Below are positions 1 to 7,584 of a DNA stretch of 41,062 nt, one piece after another (within the stretch, counting starts at the first letter, position 1; each line of letters starts with the position of its first letter). Made by a program: the position numbers and the translations under genes. A model generated the notes under the pieces. It ran no database searches, was not told the origin of the DNA, and saw only the letters and a program-made list of their open reading frames with translations. Origin of the DNA: an uncultured Oscillospiraceae bacterium. Lineage in GTDB: Bacteria; Bacillota; Clostridia; Oscillospirales; Oscillospiraceae. The stretch is from positions 1-41,062 of the forward strand of contig CALXDF010000038.1 in assembly GCA_944386995.1 (NCBI GenBank), given 5' to 3'.

Positions 1-978
1 ATACTGGACATCGGCGCCCTCTTCCACCACCACGTTGTCACTGAGGACAGAGTTGAACACGCTGCCGTTGACATCGCATCCCTGGGTCATGACACTGTGC
101 TCCACCTTTGCGGTCTTTCCCATGAAGGCCGGCGGCGCCGAGGGGATGCGGGAATAGATGGGCCAGCTGCTCTCCAAAAGATCCAGCTCTCCCCGGGACA
201 ACATATCCATATTGGCGTCCCAAAGGCTCTCCAGGGTCCCCACATCCTTCCAGTACCCCTCGAACCGGTAGGCCAGCATCTTCTCACCAGCTGCAAGCAT
301 TTTGGGGATGATATTCTTACCGAAATCGTTAGAGGATGCAGGGTCGTTCTCATCCTCAATGAGATACTGCCGCAGCTTTCCCCAGGAAAAGACATAGATC
401 CCCATGGATGCCAGATTACTCTTAGGCTCCTTCGGCTTCTCCTGGAACTCCACGATATTGTCCGCACCGTCCACGCTCATGATACCGAAGCGGGGCGCCT
501 CATCCCAGGGCACTTCCAGCACGGAGATGGTGCAGGCCGCGCCGGCAGCCTTGTGGGCCTGGACCATTTTCATATAGTTCATCTTATAGATATGGTCGCC
601 GGAGAGGATCACCACATAATCCGGCTCGTACATATCCACAAAGCCGATATTCTGGTAAATAGCATTGGCCGTTCCCTTGTACCAGCTACCCTTATCCCCT
701 TCCACCATATAAGGTGGAAGAATATGGACGCCGCCGTTGGCCCGGTCCAGATCCCAGGGCTGTACGGAACCGATATAGCTGTTCAGCTCCAGGGGCTTAT
801 ACTGGGTCAGCACGCCCACAGTGTCGATGCCTGCGTTGGTACAGTTGGACAAGGGAAAGTCGATGATGCGGTACTTGCCGCCGAAGGGGACTGCCGGTTT
901 GGCCACATTGCCGGTCAGCACATACAGGCGGCTGCCCTGGCCGCCGGCCAGCAGCATGGCGATACATTCCTTCTTCAT
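1..978 (-). CDS. glgC: Glucose-1-phosphate adenylyltransferase GlgC (3' end off the window)
   Basis: Makes ADP-glucose from glucose-1-phosphate and ATP, the committed step of bacterial glycogen synthesis, in the cytosol. The visible 326 codons start [18 protein letters not shown] and carry the nucleotidyltransferase signature GGQGSRL (residues about 12-18), [27 protein letters not shown] and [11 protein letters not shown], all typical of GlgC. The family is usually near 400 residues, so roughly the last 75 (the left-handed beta-helix end) lie beyond the left edge. The ATG at 978 overlaps the stop of glgB in an ATGA arrangement, so the two are translationally coupled. A GlgD-type paralogue often follows glgC in Bacillota and would be off the window; here the GGQGSRL and KPAVPFGG motifs are intact, which favours catalytic GlgC. 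Confidence 0.93.
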   Translation of the reverse strand, partial: MKKECIAMLLAGGQGSRLYVLTGNVAKPAVPFGGKYRIIDFPLSNCTNAGIDTVGVLTQYKPLELNSYIGSVQPWDLDRANGGVHILPPYMVEGDKGSWYKGTANAIYQNIGFVDMYEPDYVVILSGDHIYKMNYMKMVQAHKAAGAACTISVLEVPWDEAPRFGIMSVDGADNIVEFQEKPKEPKSNLASMGIYVFSWGKLRQYLIEDENDPASSNDFGKNIIPKMLAAGEKMLAYRFEGYWKDVGTLESLWDANMDMLSRGELDLLESSWPIYSRIPSAPPAFMGKTAKVEHSVMTQGCDVNGSVFNSVLSDNVVVEEGADVQY

Positions 979-3005
979 TTGCTCGTGCCTCTCTTTTTTG
1001 TTGTTTTCTTATCCGCGCCTGCGGTTGTTGGTTCCGTTTTCCCGGCGGCCGTCTTTGTGCCGCCCTGCCTGCCGGTCTCCGTCTTGGTCGCCGTCTTGGG
1101 CTGGGGTTTGGCCCGCAGCTTTCCCCGGCCCTCCAGGAATACCGCACCCATGGGCGGGATCCGAATGGCAACAGAACTCTCCTTGCCGTGGGACGGTTTC
1201 CAGCTCACCTTGGCCGGCTGCTCATTGGTAAATCCGGTGCCGCCATATGCCTGGGCATCAGTATTGAAAACCTCCACCCACTCCTTGAAGGGCGGGCATC
1301 CGAAGCGATAGTCCGCATAGGAATTGGGGGAGAAGTTCACAGCGCAGGCCAACGTCTTCCCCGCCTTGTCCCGGCGCAGGAACACCACCACATTATTGTG
1401 GTTGTCATCGCTGACCAGCCACTCGAATCCCTCCCAGTCAAAGTCGATCTCCCACAGGGGGGATTGGCTGAGATAAAAGTGGTTGAGATCCTTGATGCAC
1501 TGATGGAGCCGGGCGTTATCCTCCTGCTCCAGCAGCGACCAGTTGAGTTCCTTGTAGAAAGCCCACTCCTCCTCTGTACCCAGCTCCACACCCATAAAGC
1601 TCAGCTTCTTGCCCGGATGCGCCAGCATATAGGCGTAGAACCCTCGGACACCGGCAAACTTCAGCCAAGCGTCTCCAGGCATTTTGCCGTATACAGAGCC
1701 CTTCATGTGGACCACCTCATCGTGGGACATGGGGAGCACATAATTCTCCGAGAAAGCATACATCATGGAGAAGGTGATGTCCTTGTGGTGGAACTGGCGG
1801 AACCAGGGATCCAGTTTCAGGTAATGACACATGTCGTTCATCCAGCCCATGTTCCACTTAAGGTTGAATCCCAACCCGCCGTCCTTGGGGGGCTTTGTCA
1901 CCATAGGCCAGGCGGTGGACTCCTCGGCCACCATAAGGACCCATGGATTGACGGCAAAGCAGGTCTTATTCAGATCCCGCAGGAAATCAATTGCCTCCAG
2001 ATGCTCGTGGCCGCCGTACTTGTTGGGGCTCCACTCCCCAGCCTGCCGGGAGTAATCCAGATACAGCATAGACGCCACCGCATCCACGCGGATGCCGTCG
2101 ATATGGTACTCCTTGAGCCAGAAGGCGGCGCTGCTGAAGAGGAAGCTTCGCACTTCCGGCTTTGCATAATCAAAGACCCGCGTGCCCCAGTCCTTGTGCT
2201 CCTGGCGCTTGGGATCGGCGTATTCATAGCAGCAGCTGCCGTCGAATTCATAAAGGCCGAAAGCATCCTTGCAGAAGTGGGCCGGGACCCAATCCAGAAT
2301 CACCCCAATGCCCGCTTGATGCATTTTGTCCACAAAATACATGAAGTCGTGGGGCACGCCGTAGCGTGAGGTGGGCGCATAGTACCCGGTACACTGGTAG
2401 CCCCAGGAGGCGTCCAGCGGGTGCTCTGTAATGGGCAGAAGCTCGATGTAGTTGAATCCCATCTCCGCAACATAGGCGCTGAGCTGGTCGGCCAGATCCC
2501 GGTAATCAATAAAGTCCCCGTTGGGCCGCTGACGCCAGGAACCCAGATGGACCTCATAAATGTTCATGGGTTCCTTGTACGCCGGGTGCTCCTGGCAACG
2601 TTTCCGCCACGCCTCGTCATTCCACTGGTAGCCGCGGAGATCATACAGCTTGCTGCTGTTGCCGGGCCGGGTCTCGAAGTGAAAGGCGTAGGGATCCGAC
2701 TTCATGCGAATCCTGCCATCTGCGCCGGTAATGGAATACTTGTAATTATCATATTGCTGAAGTCCGGGGATAAATACCTCCCAAACCCCCTGGCTTACCT
2801 TCCCCATGGGGTTGGAAGCCTGGTCCCAGGAATTAAAATCGCCTACGACCGAGACCGCTTTTGCGGTGGGCGCCCATACACGAAACACATATCCCGTCTG
2901 TCCCTCCTGGGTGACAGGGTGGGAGCCCATAAAGTCGTAGGCGCTGATGGTGGAACCCTGATGAAAAAGCGTGATGCGCTCCTGTTCTGCTGTTTGATGG
3001 CTCAT
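975..3005 (-). CDS. glgB: 1,4-alpha-glucan branching enzyme GlgB
   Basis: Introduces alpha-1,6 branches into glycogen. The 676-residue protein has an N-terminal CBM48-like domain (about residues 20-110, containing [22 protein letters not shown]), a GH13 catalytic barrel, and an all-beta C-terminal domain. Catalytic signatures are [17 protein letters not shown] (nucleophile Asp near residue 310), [10 protein letters not shown] (acid/base Glu near 365) and [10 protein letters not shown] (transition-state Asp). After the C-terminal domain there is an unusual tail of about 45 residues rich in Lys, Thr and Gly, which the core family lacks. It is the first gene of a two-gene operon: its TGA overlaps the glgC ATG. 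The start is preceded by GGAGGAA on the minus strand. A strong promoter lies about 230 bp upstream. Confidence 0.95.
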   Translation of the reverse strand: MSHQTAEQERITLFHQGSTISAYDFMGSHPVTQEGQTGYVFRVWAPTAKAVSVVGDFNSWDQASNPMGKVSQGVWEVFIPGLQQYDNYKYSITGADGRIRMKSDPYAFHFETRPGNSSKLYDLRGYQWNDEAWRKRCQEHPAYKEPMNIYEVHLGSWRQRPNGDFIDYRDLADQLSAYVAEMGFNYIELLPITEHPLDASWGYQCTGYYAPTSRYGVPHDFMYFVDKMHQAGIGVILDWVPAHFCKDAFGLYEFDGSCCYEYADPKRQEHKDWGTRVFDYAKPEVRSFLFSSAAFWLKEYHIDGIRVDAVASMLYLDYSRQAGEWSPNKYGGHEHLEAIDFLRDLNKTCFAVNPWVLMVAEESTAWPMVTKPPKDGGLGFNLKWNMGWMNDMCHYLKLDPWFRQFHHKDITFSMMYAFSENYVLPMSHDEVVHMKGSVYGKMPGDAWLKFAGVRGFYAYMLAHPGKKLSFMGVELGTEEEWAFYKELNWSLLEQEDNARLHQCIKDLNHFYLSQSPLWEIDFDWEGFEWLVSDDNHNNVVVFLRRDKAGKTLACAVNFSPNSYADYRFGCPPFKEWVEVFNTDAQAYGGTGFTNEQPAKVSWKPSHGKESSVAIRIPPMGAVFLEGRGKLRAKPQPKTATKTETGRQGGTKTAAGKTEPTTAGADKKTTKKRGTSK

Positions 3006-3233
3006 AACATTCCTCCAACTGCTTTTGTTCCACGACCGCAGTACCGGCGCTGCTGCACCGGCTCATGCGCAGTCCGCCGCCTGCCGGCGGCACAGTGAAG
3101 CGCTAAGCGCACAGGTCAGGACGGCAGGTGCCATCCAGAAAGCACCAGACCAGCTGCCAATTCTCATCTGCCCGGGCCGCTGTCTCAGTCAGCAAAATGG
3201 ATATGCACAAATCACCATCCTATTGATACCATA

Positions 3234-3262
3234 ATTATACTCTTGTACCCTCTTTGGGTCAA
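3234..3262 (-). promoter_or_regulatory. Sigma-70-type promoter of glgBC
   Basis: On the minus strand TTGACC (3262-3257), a 17-bp spacer and a perfect TATAAT (3239-3234). This predicts a start near 3227 and a leader of about 220 nt before glgB; I recognise no riboswitch in that leader. Confidence 0.75.
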
Positions 3263-3296
3263 GGAAAAGGGGTCGACAAAAGCCGCGGCAAATTTA

Positions 3297-3327
3297 CAGA
3301 AAAAACCACCAAAAGATTGGTGGTTTT
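3297..3327 (-). terminator. Rho-independent terminator
   Basis: Perfect 11-bp stem AAAACCACCAA (3302-3312) with TTGGTGGTTTT (3317-3327) and a 4-nt loop. In the minus direction it runs into TTTTTTCTG, a usable U-tract, so it best serves minus-strand transcripts coming from the LysR/corrinoid operon. Confidence 0.7.
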
Positions 3328-3368
3328 ACCCAAGCTAAATCTTACATAATATACAAAATCCAGAATTT

Positions 3369-3414
3369 GTGCCCAACTATATGACCGCTCATGCGGGTTT
3401 CACGGGCACTTTTT
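3369..3414 (+). terminator. Nested hairpin followed by five T
   Basis: GTGCCC (3369-3374) pairs with GGGCAC (3404-3409), enclosing a second small stem CCGC-TCAT-GCGG (3385-3396). TTTTT follows on the plus strand. No plus-strand gene precedes it, so it may instead be part of a structured RNA read on either strand. Confidence 0.35.
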
Positions 3415-3530
3415 ACACCAGAAAACCGGCAAAATCATCCAAAAAGCCGCGTTTTCCTGTGGAGCCTCTCCCCCTCCTTCCGCACCCCCGGCCATACGCT
3501 CTTCCTGGAAGCCGTATTGGCCGCAAATGA

Positions 3531-3574
3531 CAGGAAATGGCCGGGCGGCATACTCACCACCCAGCCATTTCCTG
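3531..3574 (-). terminator. Inverted repeat downstream of the corrinoid gene
   Basis: CAGGAAATGGC (3531-3541) and GCCATTTCCTG (3564-3574) form an 11-bp stem that can extend into the GC-rich loop. It lies 27 bp past the corrinoid gene stop. There is no real U-tract, so it may stabilise the transcript's 3' end rather than terminate. Confidence 0.45.
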
Positions 3575-3600
3575 CCCGCTGCGGTTAACGACCGACGCCC

Positions 3601-4278
3601 TTACACGCACTTGAGCTCAGCCTGTTCTGTCTCAGGCCAGCTTTCTGCATCCAGGATTGCCCGGGCCGCCGCTGCGGCTGCGAATGCGTTATTGGTATAA
3701 AGATCCGCACCGATTTCCTTGGCAAATGCCTCTGTCACCGGTGCTCCCCCCACCAGAATTTTGATTCTGCCGGCTGTGGAACAGCTCCGCAGCGCCTGCA
3801 CCGTGTCCCGCATAGCTCCCAGCGTGGTGGTCAGCAGTGCAGAAATTCCTACCAGTGCCACAGAAGGATCCAGCTCCACCGCCTGTACAAACTGCTCGGG
3901 TGCCACATCCACGCCCAGGTCCACAACCGGAATCCCGGCACTGGTCATGGCAATTGCTACCAGGTTTTTCCCAATATCGTGAAGGTCCTCCGCCACCACT
4001 CCCAGAACAATCTTCCGTCCTGTAGGCTTTGGGCTCCCCATCCAGGTTCGGATCGTCTCGCAGCCCAGTTTGACGGTCCGTGCGGCCAGCAGCATCTCAG
4101 GAATAAAAATTTTCTGCTGTTCAAATTTTCGTCCCGTTTCCAACAGGCCCGGCATAAACCCTCTGCGGACGATTTCCTCCGGCGGAAGCCCCCCCTCCAG
4201 CAGGCGCTGGACCAGATTCCGTACCTCCCAGATATGGCCGTTTTCAATCACCACCGATAATCTCTCCAGATCACTCAT
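3601..4278 (-). CDS. Corrinoid (B12)-binding protein of a methyltransferase system
   Basis: Carries a methyl group on a bound corrinoid between a substrate-specific methyltransferase and a second methyltransferase. The 225-residue length and layout fit the MtaC/MtbC/MtvC type: a helical cap (about residues 1-85), then a Rossmann-like B12 domain. The base-off signature is present: DLHDIG (D98, H100, G103; H100 would be the cobalt ligand), S146-x-L148, and GG at 177-178. The gene overlaps the end of the LysR gene by 8 bp and has GGAGG before its ATG, so the two are one operon. No substrate methyltransferase adjoins it. The nearest possible partner is the UroD-family gene at 15638-16873. The substrate cannot be told from the sequence. 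Confidence 0.88.
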   Translation of the reverse strand: MSDLERLSVVIENGHIWEVRNLVQRLLEGGLPPEEIVRRGFMPGLLETGRKFEQQKIFIPEMLLAARTVKLGCETIRTWMGSPKPTGRKIVLGVVAEDLHDIGKNLVAIAMTSAGIPVVDLGVDVAPEQFVQAVELDPSVALVGISALLTTTLGAMRDTVQALRSCSTAGRIKILVGGAPVTEAFAKEIGADLYTNNAFAAAAAARAILDAESWPETEQAELKCV

Positions 4279-5146
4279 GGTTTCCTCCCCCAGACTGCGC
4301 TACCGCTTCAAATACGCCGATCTGCAATTCATCCAAAATTGACCGATATAGAAGGCTTTTCTCCAAGGACTGCAAATGCACCTGATAGAGCGTCCACCAT
4401 CGCTCCTTGGCAAGCGGGAGCCAGCGCACATGATCCATCTCTTCCGGCGTCAGGCATTCCGGGAGCAACAGCGCACATTTGCCCTGCCGCGTCAAATGGA
4501 ACAGGCGGTGGTAATCATATCCGCTGTACTGCAGTGTGCCGCAAATCTCATTTCCCTGCTGGTTTGGAAGACCGGCCAGCGGAAACCAGGAGAGATCCTG
4601 CAGCTCGACGCTTTCCAGTTCCTGCAGGTCTTTCTGTTCCCGCAGCAGGACACCCCAGCGGGAACGGTAAATCTCCCCAACCGACAGGGCCGTATCCTTC
4701 GGCTTGGTCGTACAGACCACCATATCCGCCCGGTTCTCCAGCAGGAGGGCCGTCGCTTGTTCCTCCGGGCACTCCCTGTACTCGATCCGGACATTCTTTT
4801 GCCCGCTGCGAAAATCCAGCAGGCGCTGCTCATAGAGCTGCAGGGTCCCAATGGAGAACGCCAGGCGGACCCTTTGCTGATAGCGCCGCCCATAGCAGCA
4901 CATCTCCTCCTGAATGCCGTCCAGCTCCAGTAATACCGGCCGAACCCGGTCATAGAACATAATTCCTGCCGGCGTAAGAAAAGCGCCGTTGGAGTCCCGC
5001 ATGAACAGTCTGACATGGAGCTCCTCCTCCAGCTGGGCAATGGCCTTGCTGATTGCTTGGCGGGAAATATAGAGTGCCTGGGCCGCGCTCACAAAGCTTC
5101 GCGAATCCGCCACCGCCAAAAAATACCGAAGCTGTCTGAGTTCCAT
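4271..5146 (-). CDS. LysR-family transcriptional regulator
   Basis: 291 residues beginning MELRQLRYFLAVADSRSF, with a winged helix-turn-helix (AAQALYISRQAISKAIAQLE, about residues 18-37) and a periplasmic-binding-type effector domain. This is the classic LTTR layout and length. An upstream in-frame start would add 43 residues of poor sequence; I chose the ATG at 5146 because LTTRs begin at this motif and an AAGGGGG-rich ribosome site sits before it. It shares an operon with the corrinoid protein (8-bp overlap), so it probably controls methyl-group metabolism, sensing the substrate or a product. It is divergent from the phosphate transporter across 617 bp, which it might also affect; that part is guesswork. 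Confidence 0.9.
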   Translation of the reverse strand: MELRQLRYFLAVADSRSFVSAAQALYISRQAISKAIAQLEEELHVRLFMRDSNGAFLTPAGIMFYDRVRPVLLELDGIQEEMCCYGRRYQQRVRLAFSIGTLQLYEQRLLDFRSGQKNVRIEYRECPEEQATALLLENRADMVVCTTKPKDTALSVGEIYRSRWGVLLREQKDLQELESVELQDLSWFPLAGLPNQQGNEICGTLQYSGYDYHRLFHLTRQGKCALLLPECLTPEEMDHVRWLPLAKERWWTLYQVHLQSLEKSLLYRSILDELQIGVFEAVAQSGGGNHE

Positions 5147-5553
5147 GGCCAGCGCCCCCCCTTGCCTGCGTTCATGCTGCTGCATATTTTTTAGTATAGC
5201 TGATGTTCTCGAAAAAAGACAGGAGTGTAACTTATTATTGCATTTGAGCGAATTTTTGTTGCTTTTCTCCGTCAATGGCGCATGCTATAGTGAAAATTTT
5301 CCGTGCACAGGATCTGTCGTTTCTATGTTTCTATGTCCATTGGATGGGCACAGTGCCCTTCTTGCTCTTCAAGAGGTGCATATCATTGTTCGGCGGCTCA
5401 CTGGTCCCGCCTGAAAGGCGCTGTCAGCGCTGAACCGGTTGGAAATCCCCGTGGTTTCAGGCGGTCCGGCCCCATTGCTGTGCCCTTCAGGAGGCCGCCC
5501 AAATCCACTGTCACGGCAGCAGGCTGAAAAGCGGCAGAATTCGCATTTTTCTA

Positions 5554-5582
5554 TTGACGAATCTCCCCTTTCATGCTACGCT
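5554..5582 (+). promoter_or_regulatory. Probable promoter of the PiT-Ktr operon
   Basis: TTGACG (5554-5559), 17-bp spacer, TACGCT (5577-5582). The -35 is good and the -10 weak, which suggests activator dependence or moderate strength. The start would lie near 5589, giving a leader of about 175 nt. Confidence 0.45.
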
Positions 5583-5697
5583 GTAGGTAACTTGCTGGAA
5601 TAAGCGGTGGAGTCTGTCATAGGGAGCAGTGGGTCTGTGTCTCTATTTATTCTCAGCATCTGAACCAGGGAGGGCGGACAGCCCTTCTCGTGCGGAT

Positions 5698-5735
5698 GGC
5701 AGGACTTCTACTCCAAGAGGTCCTGCTCTTTTCTG
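5698..5735 (+). terminator. Terminator-like hairpin inside the PiT leader (attenuator candidate)
   Basis: GCAGGACTTCT pairs with AGAGGTCCTGC (11 bp with one wobble), followed by TCTTTTCTG. It lies about 30 bp before the PiT start and downstream of the probable promoter, so it should stop transcription unless an alternative fold forms. Confidence 0.55.
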
Positions 5736-5763
5736 CCTCTGCTGAAAAGGAGACGATTGCAAT

Positions 5764-6816
5764 ATGGATGTTTCATTCTCGTACTTTCTCCAAGCTATGA
5801 CCAGCAGTCCCGTGCTGCTGGTTACCGTTCTGCTGACTCTGGGAGTCATTTTTGTTAACGGCTGGACTGATGCGCCCAACGCCATCGCAACCTGTATCAC
5901 CACCCGGTGTATGGGAGCCCGGTCTGCCATTCTGACCAGCGCAGTCTTTAATTTCCTGGGCGTTCTGGTGATGACCCACATCAACAGCTCTGTGGCCTCC
6001 ACCATCAGCAACATGGTGGACTTTGGCGGCAACACACAGGAGGCGCTGATCGCCCTGTGTGCAGCGCTGTTCTCCATCGTAGTATACAGTGTGGTAGCCG
6101 CCCGATTCGGAATTCCGACCAGCGAAAGCCACAGCTTGATTGCCGGCCTCTCCGGCGCCGCTATCGCTATTCACAACGGCATCGGCGGCATCAACATGGA
6201 TGAATGGGTCAAGGTGATCTATGGCCTGTTCATGAGCTTGGCCCTGGGTTTTGTCTGCGGCTGGGTGATCTGCAAACTGTTGACGATTCTCTGTGCCGGC
6301 ATGAATCGGCACAGGACCAACCGTTTTTTCCAGGGCGCTGAGATCTTTGGCGCGGCAGCCATGAGCTTTATGCACGGCGCGCAAGACGGCCAGAAGTTCA
6401 TCGGCGTGCTGTTTTTGGGCATGGCTTTCAGCAATGGTCAAAGCAGCGTCAGCGGCGTGATGATCCCTGTTTGGCTGATGCTGCTGTGCAGCGTGGTCAT
6501 GGGTGTCGGCACCAGTGTTGGCGGCGAGAAAATCATCAAGTCCGTCGGCATGGATATGGTCAAGCTGGAAAAATATCAGGGGTTTGCTGCGGACCTGTCG
6601 GCGGCGTTCTGCCTGCTGCTGTCCAGTCTCTTTGGTATTCCCGTATCCACCACCCATACGAAAACCAGCGCCATCATGGGCGTCGGCTGCGTGAAGCGGC
6701 TGAGCGCCATCAACTTCGGCGTGGTTAAGGACATGATGCTCACCTGGGTCTTTACCTTCCCAGGCTGCGGCCTCATCAGTTATCTCATGGCCAAGCTGTT
6801 TATGGCTGTGCTGTAA
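5764..6816 (+). CDS. Inorganic phosphate transporter, PiT family
   Basis: Integral membrane phosphate (metal-phosphate) symporter driven by H+ or Na+. The 350-residue protein is almost wholly hydrophobic with about ten membrane segments. It shows the two inverted PiT signatures: VNGWTDAPNAIATCITT near residue 32 and AAAMSFMHGAQDGQK near 200, plus PTSESHSLIAG and PVSTTHTKTSAI, the paired helix-hairpin motifs. AAGGAGA precedes the ATG. It leads the operon with the DUF47 accessory, KtrB and KtrA. Many Bacillota encode exactly this PiT/DUF47 pair. Transcription is probably attenuated in the leader. Confidence 0.93.
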   Translation: MDVSFSYFLQAMTSSPVLLVTVLLTLGVIFVNGWTDAPNAIATCITTRCMGARSAILTSAVFNFLGVLVMTHINSSVASTISNMVDFGGNTQEALIALCAALFSIVVYSVVAARFGIPTSESHSLIAGLSGAAIAIHNGIGGINMDEWVKVIYGLFMSLALGFVCGWVICKLLTILCAGMNRHRTNRFFQGAEIFGAAAMSFMHGAQDGQKFIGVLFLGMAFSNGQSSVSGVMIPVWLMLLCSVVMGVGTSVGGEKIIKSVGMDMVKLEKYQGFAADLSAAFCLLLSSLFGIPVSTTHTKTSAIMGVGCVKRLSAINFGVVKDMMLTWVFTFPGCGLISYLMAKLFMAVL

Positions 6817-6905
6817 TCCATCTACGTAATTATATATAGGTATAGTATATAAGACCCGGCAGAAACACAAAAACATATCAAACATATCGTAAGGGAGCAA
6901 GGGAT

Positions 6906-7529
6906 ATGGCAAAGAAACAAGACTCGTTCTATTTTGACACATTCAGCACATGCATCGACTACTCCTGCCAGGCTGCCCACCTTCTCAACGAGGTAATGCG
7001 CACCTTTTCGCCCCAGCAGATCGGCGAGCGGCTGGATGAGATGCACGCTATTGAGCACGCAGCAGACGGAAAGAAGCACGAGTTGCTCAATGTGCTCAAC
7101 AAGGCTTTCATGACCCCTATCGAGCGGGAGGATATTCTGCTGCTCAGCCAGAATATCGACGAAGTTACCGACAAAATCGAGGATGTTCTTCTGCGTCTCT
7201 ATTGCAATAACGTCCAGGTGATCCGTCCCGACGCGCTGAAACTGTCGGAGGTGGTCATCCGTTGCTGCGAAGAGGCTAAGAATATGGCCCGGGAGTTCTC
7301 GGATTTCAAGCATTCCAAGACGCTCCACGGCCACATCGTCAACATCAATACCATGGAAGAGGAGGCGGATGATCTCTTTATTTCAAGTTTGCGCACCCTG
7401 CACACCACCTGTGCCGATCCTTTGGAGATTATCGTGTGGCGGGAAATCTACACCTATCTTGAAAAATGTGTAGATGCCTGTGAGCACGTGGCGGATACGG
7501 TGGAAAGCGTTGTTATGAAAAACTCCTGA
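6906..7529 (+). CDS. DUF47 / PhoU-like Pit accessory protein
   Basis: 207-residue soluble all-helical protein of the DUF47 (PhoU-like, Pit accessory) family, which regulates or supports the PiT transporter encoded just upstream. It begins MAKKQDSFYFDTFSTCIDYSCQAAHLLNEV and shows the typical helical pattern with IEHAADGKKHELLNVLNKAFMTPIEREDILLLSQNIDEVTDKIEDV (given in motif terms: H and D/E residues that bind metal in PhoU-like folds) and a second E-x-x-A-D helix near EEEADDLF. The end EHVADTVESVVMKNS is characteristic. AAGGGAG precedes the start. The 89-bp gap to PiT is AT-rich but holds no clear terminator. Confidence 0.88.
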   Translation: MAKKQDSFYFDTFSTCIDYSCQAAHLLNEVMRTFSPQQIGERLDEMHAIEHAADGKKHELLNVLNKAFMTPIEREDILLLSQNIDEVTDKIEDVLLRLYCNNVQVIRPDALKLSEVVIRCCEEAKNMAREFSDFKHSKTLHGHIVNINTMEEEADDLFISSLRTLHTTCADPLEIIVWREIYTYLEKCVDACEHVADTVESVVMKNS

Positions 7530-7550
7530 CGAGGAAAGGATGTAAGGAGC

Positions 7551-7573
7551 GTCCAGGCCCGTGTAGCCTGGAC
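7551..7573 (+). terminator. Short hairpin between the DUF47 gene and ktrB
   Basis: GTCCAGGC (7551-7558) and GCCTGGAC (7566-7573) form a perfect 8-bp stem with a 7-nt loop and no T-run. It is probably an mRNA-processing or stability element that sets the ratio of phosphate to potassium genes rather than a full terminator. Confidence 0.35.
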
Positions 7574-7584
7574 AGAGGAAAACC

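Larger units (their letters stand above)
3006..3600. other. Intergenic region between glgB and the corrinoid gene
   Basis: No credible gene. It holds the glgBC promoter and long leader (3006-3262), a perfect terminator hairpin (3302-3327), a nested hairpin (3369-3409) and an inverted repeat just after the corrinoid gene (3531-3574). The stretch 3290-3420 is richer in A/T than its surroundings and full of stems, so it may be a long 3' UTR or a small RNA. Confidence 0.6.
5147..5763. other. Divergent intergenic region between the LysR and PiT genes
   Basis: No gene that I believe. The centre (5400-5540) is rich in complementary segments: CCGCCTGAAA (5407-5416) pairs with TTTCAGGCGG (5455-5464), enclosing a small GCGCT/AGCGC hairpin and an AACC/GGTT stem, and TGCTGTG near 5481 can pair with CACGGCA near 5513. 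To its right are a promoter (5554-5582) and a leader with a terminator-like hairpin before PiT. I compared the structured part with cobalamin, M-box and ydaO riboswitch consensus features and could not match any convincingly. Confidence 0.45.

Noticed and set aside
5147..5275. 43-residue N-terminal extension of the LysR protein
   Set aside because: LysR proteins begin at MELRQLRYF; the extension has no family features and its start lacks a ribosome site.
5400..5540. Cobalamin riboswitch upstream of PiT or, on the other strand, the LysR/corrinoid operon
   Set aside because: Fragments such as CACTGT recall the B12 box, but the order and spacing of the core elements do not match on either strand.
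6817..6905. Internal promoter before the DUF47 gene
   Set aside because: The TATA-rich stretch has no acceptable -35 at the right distance.
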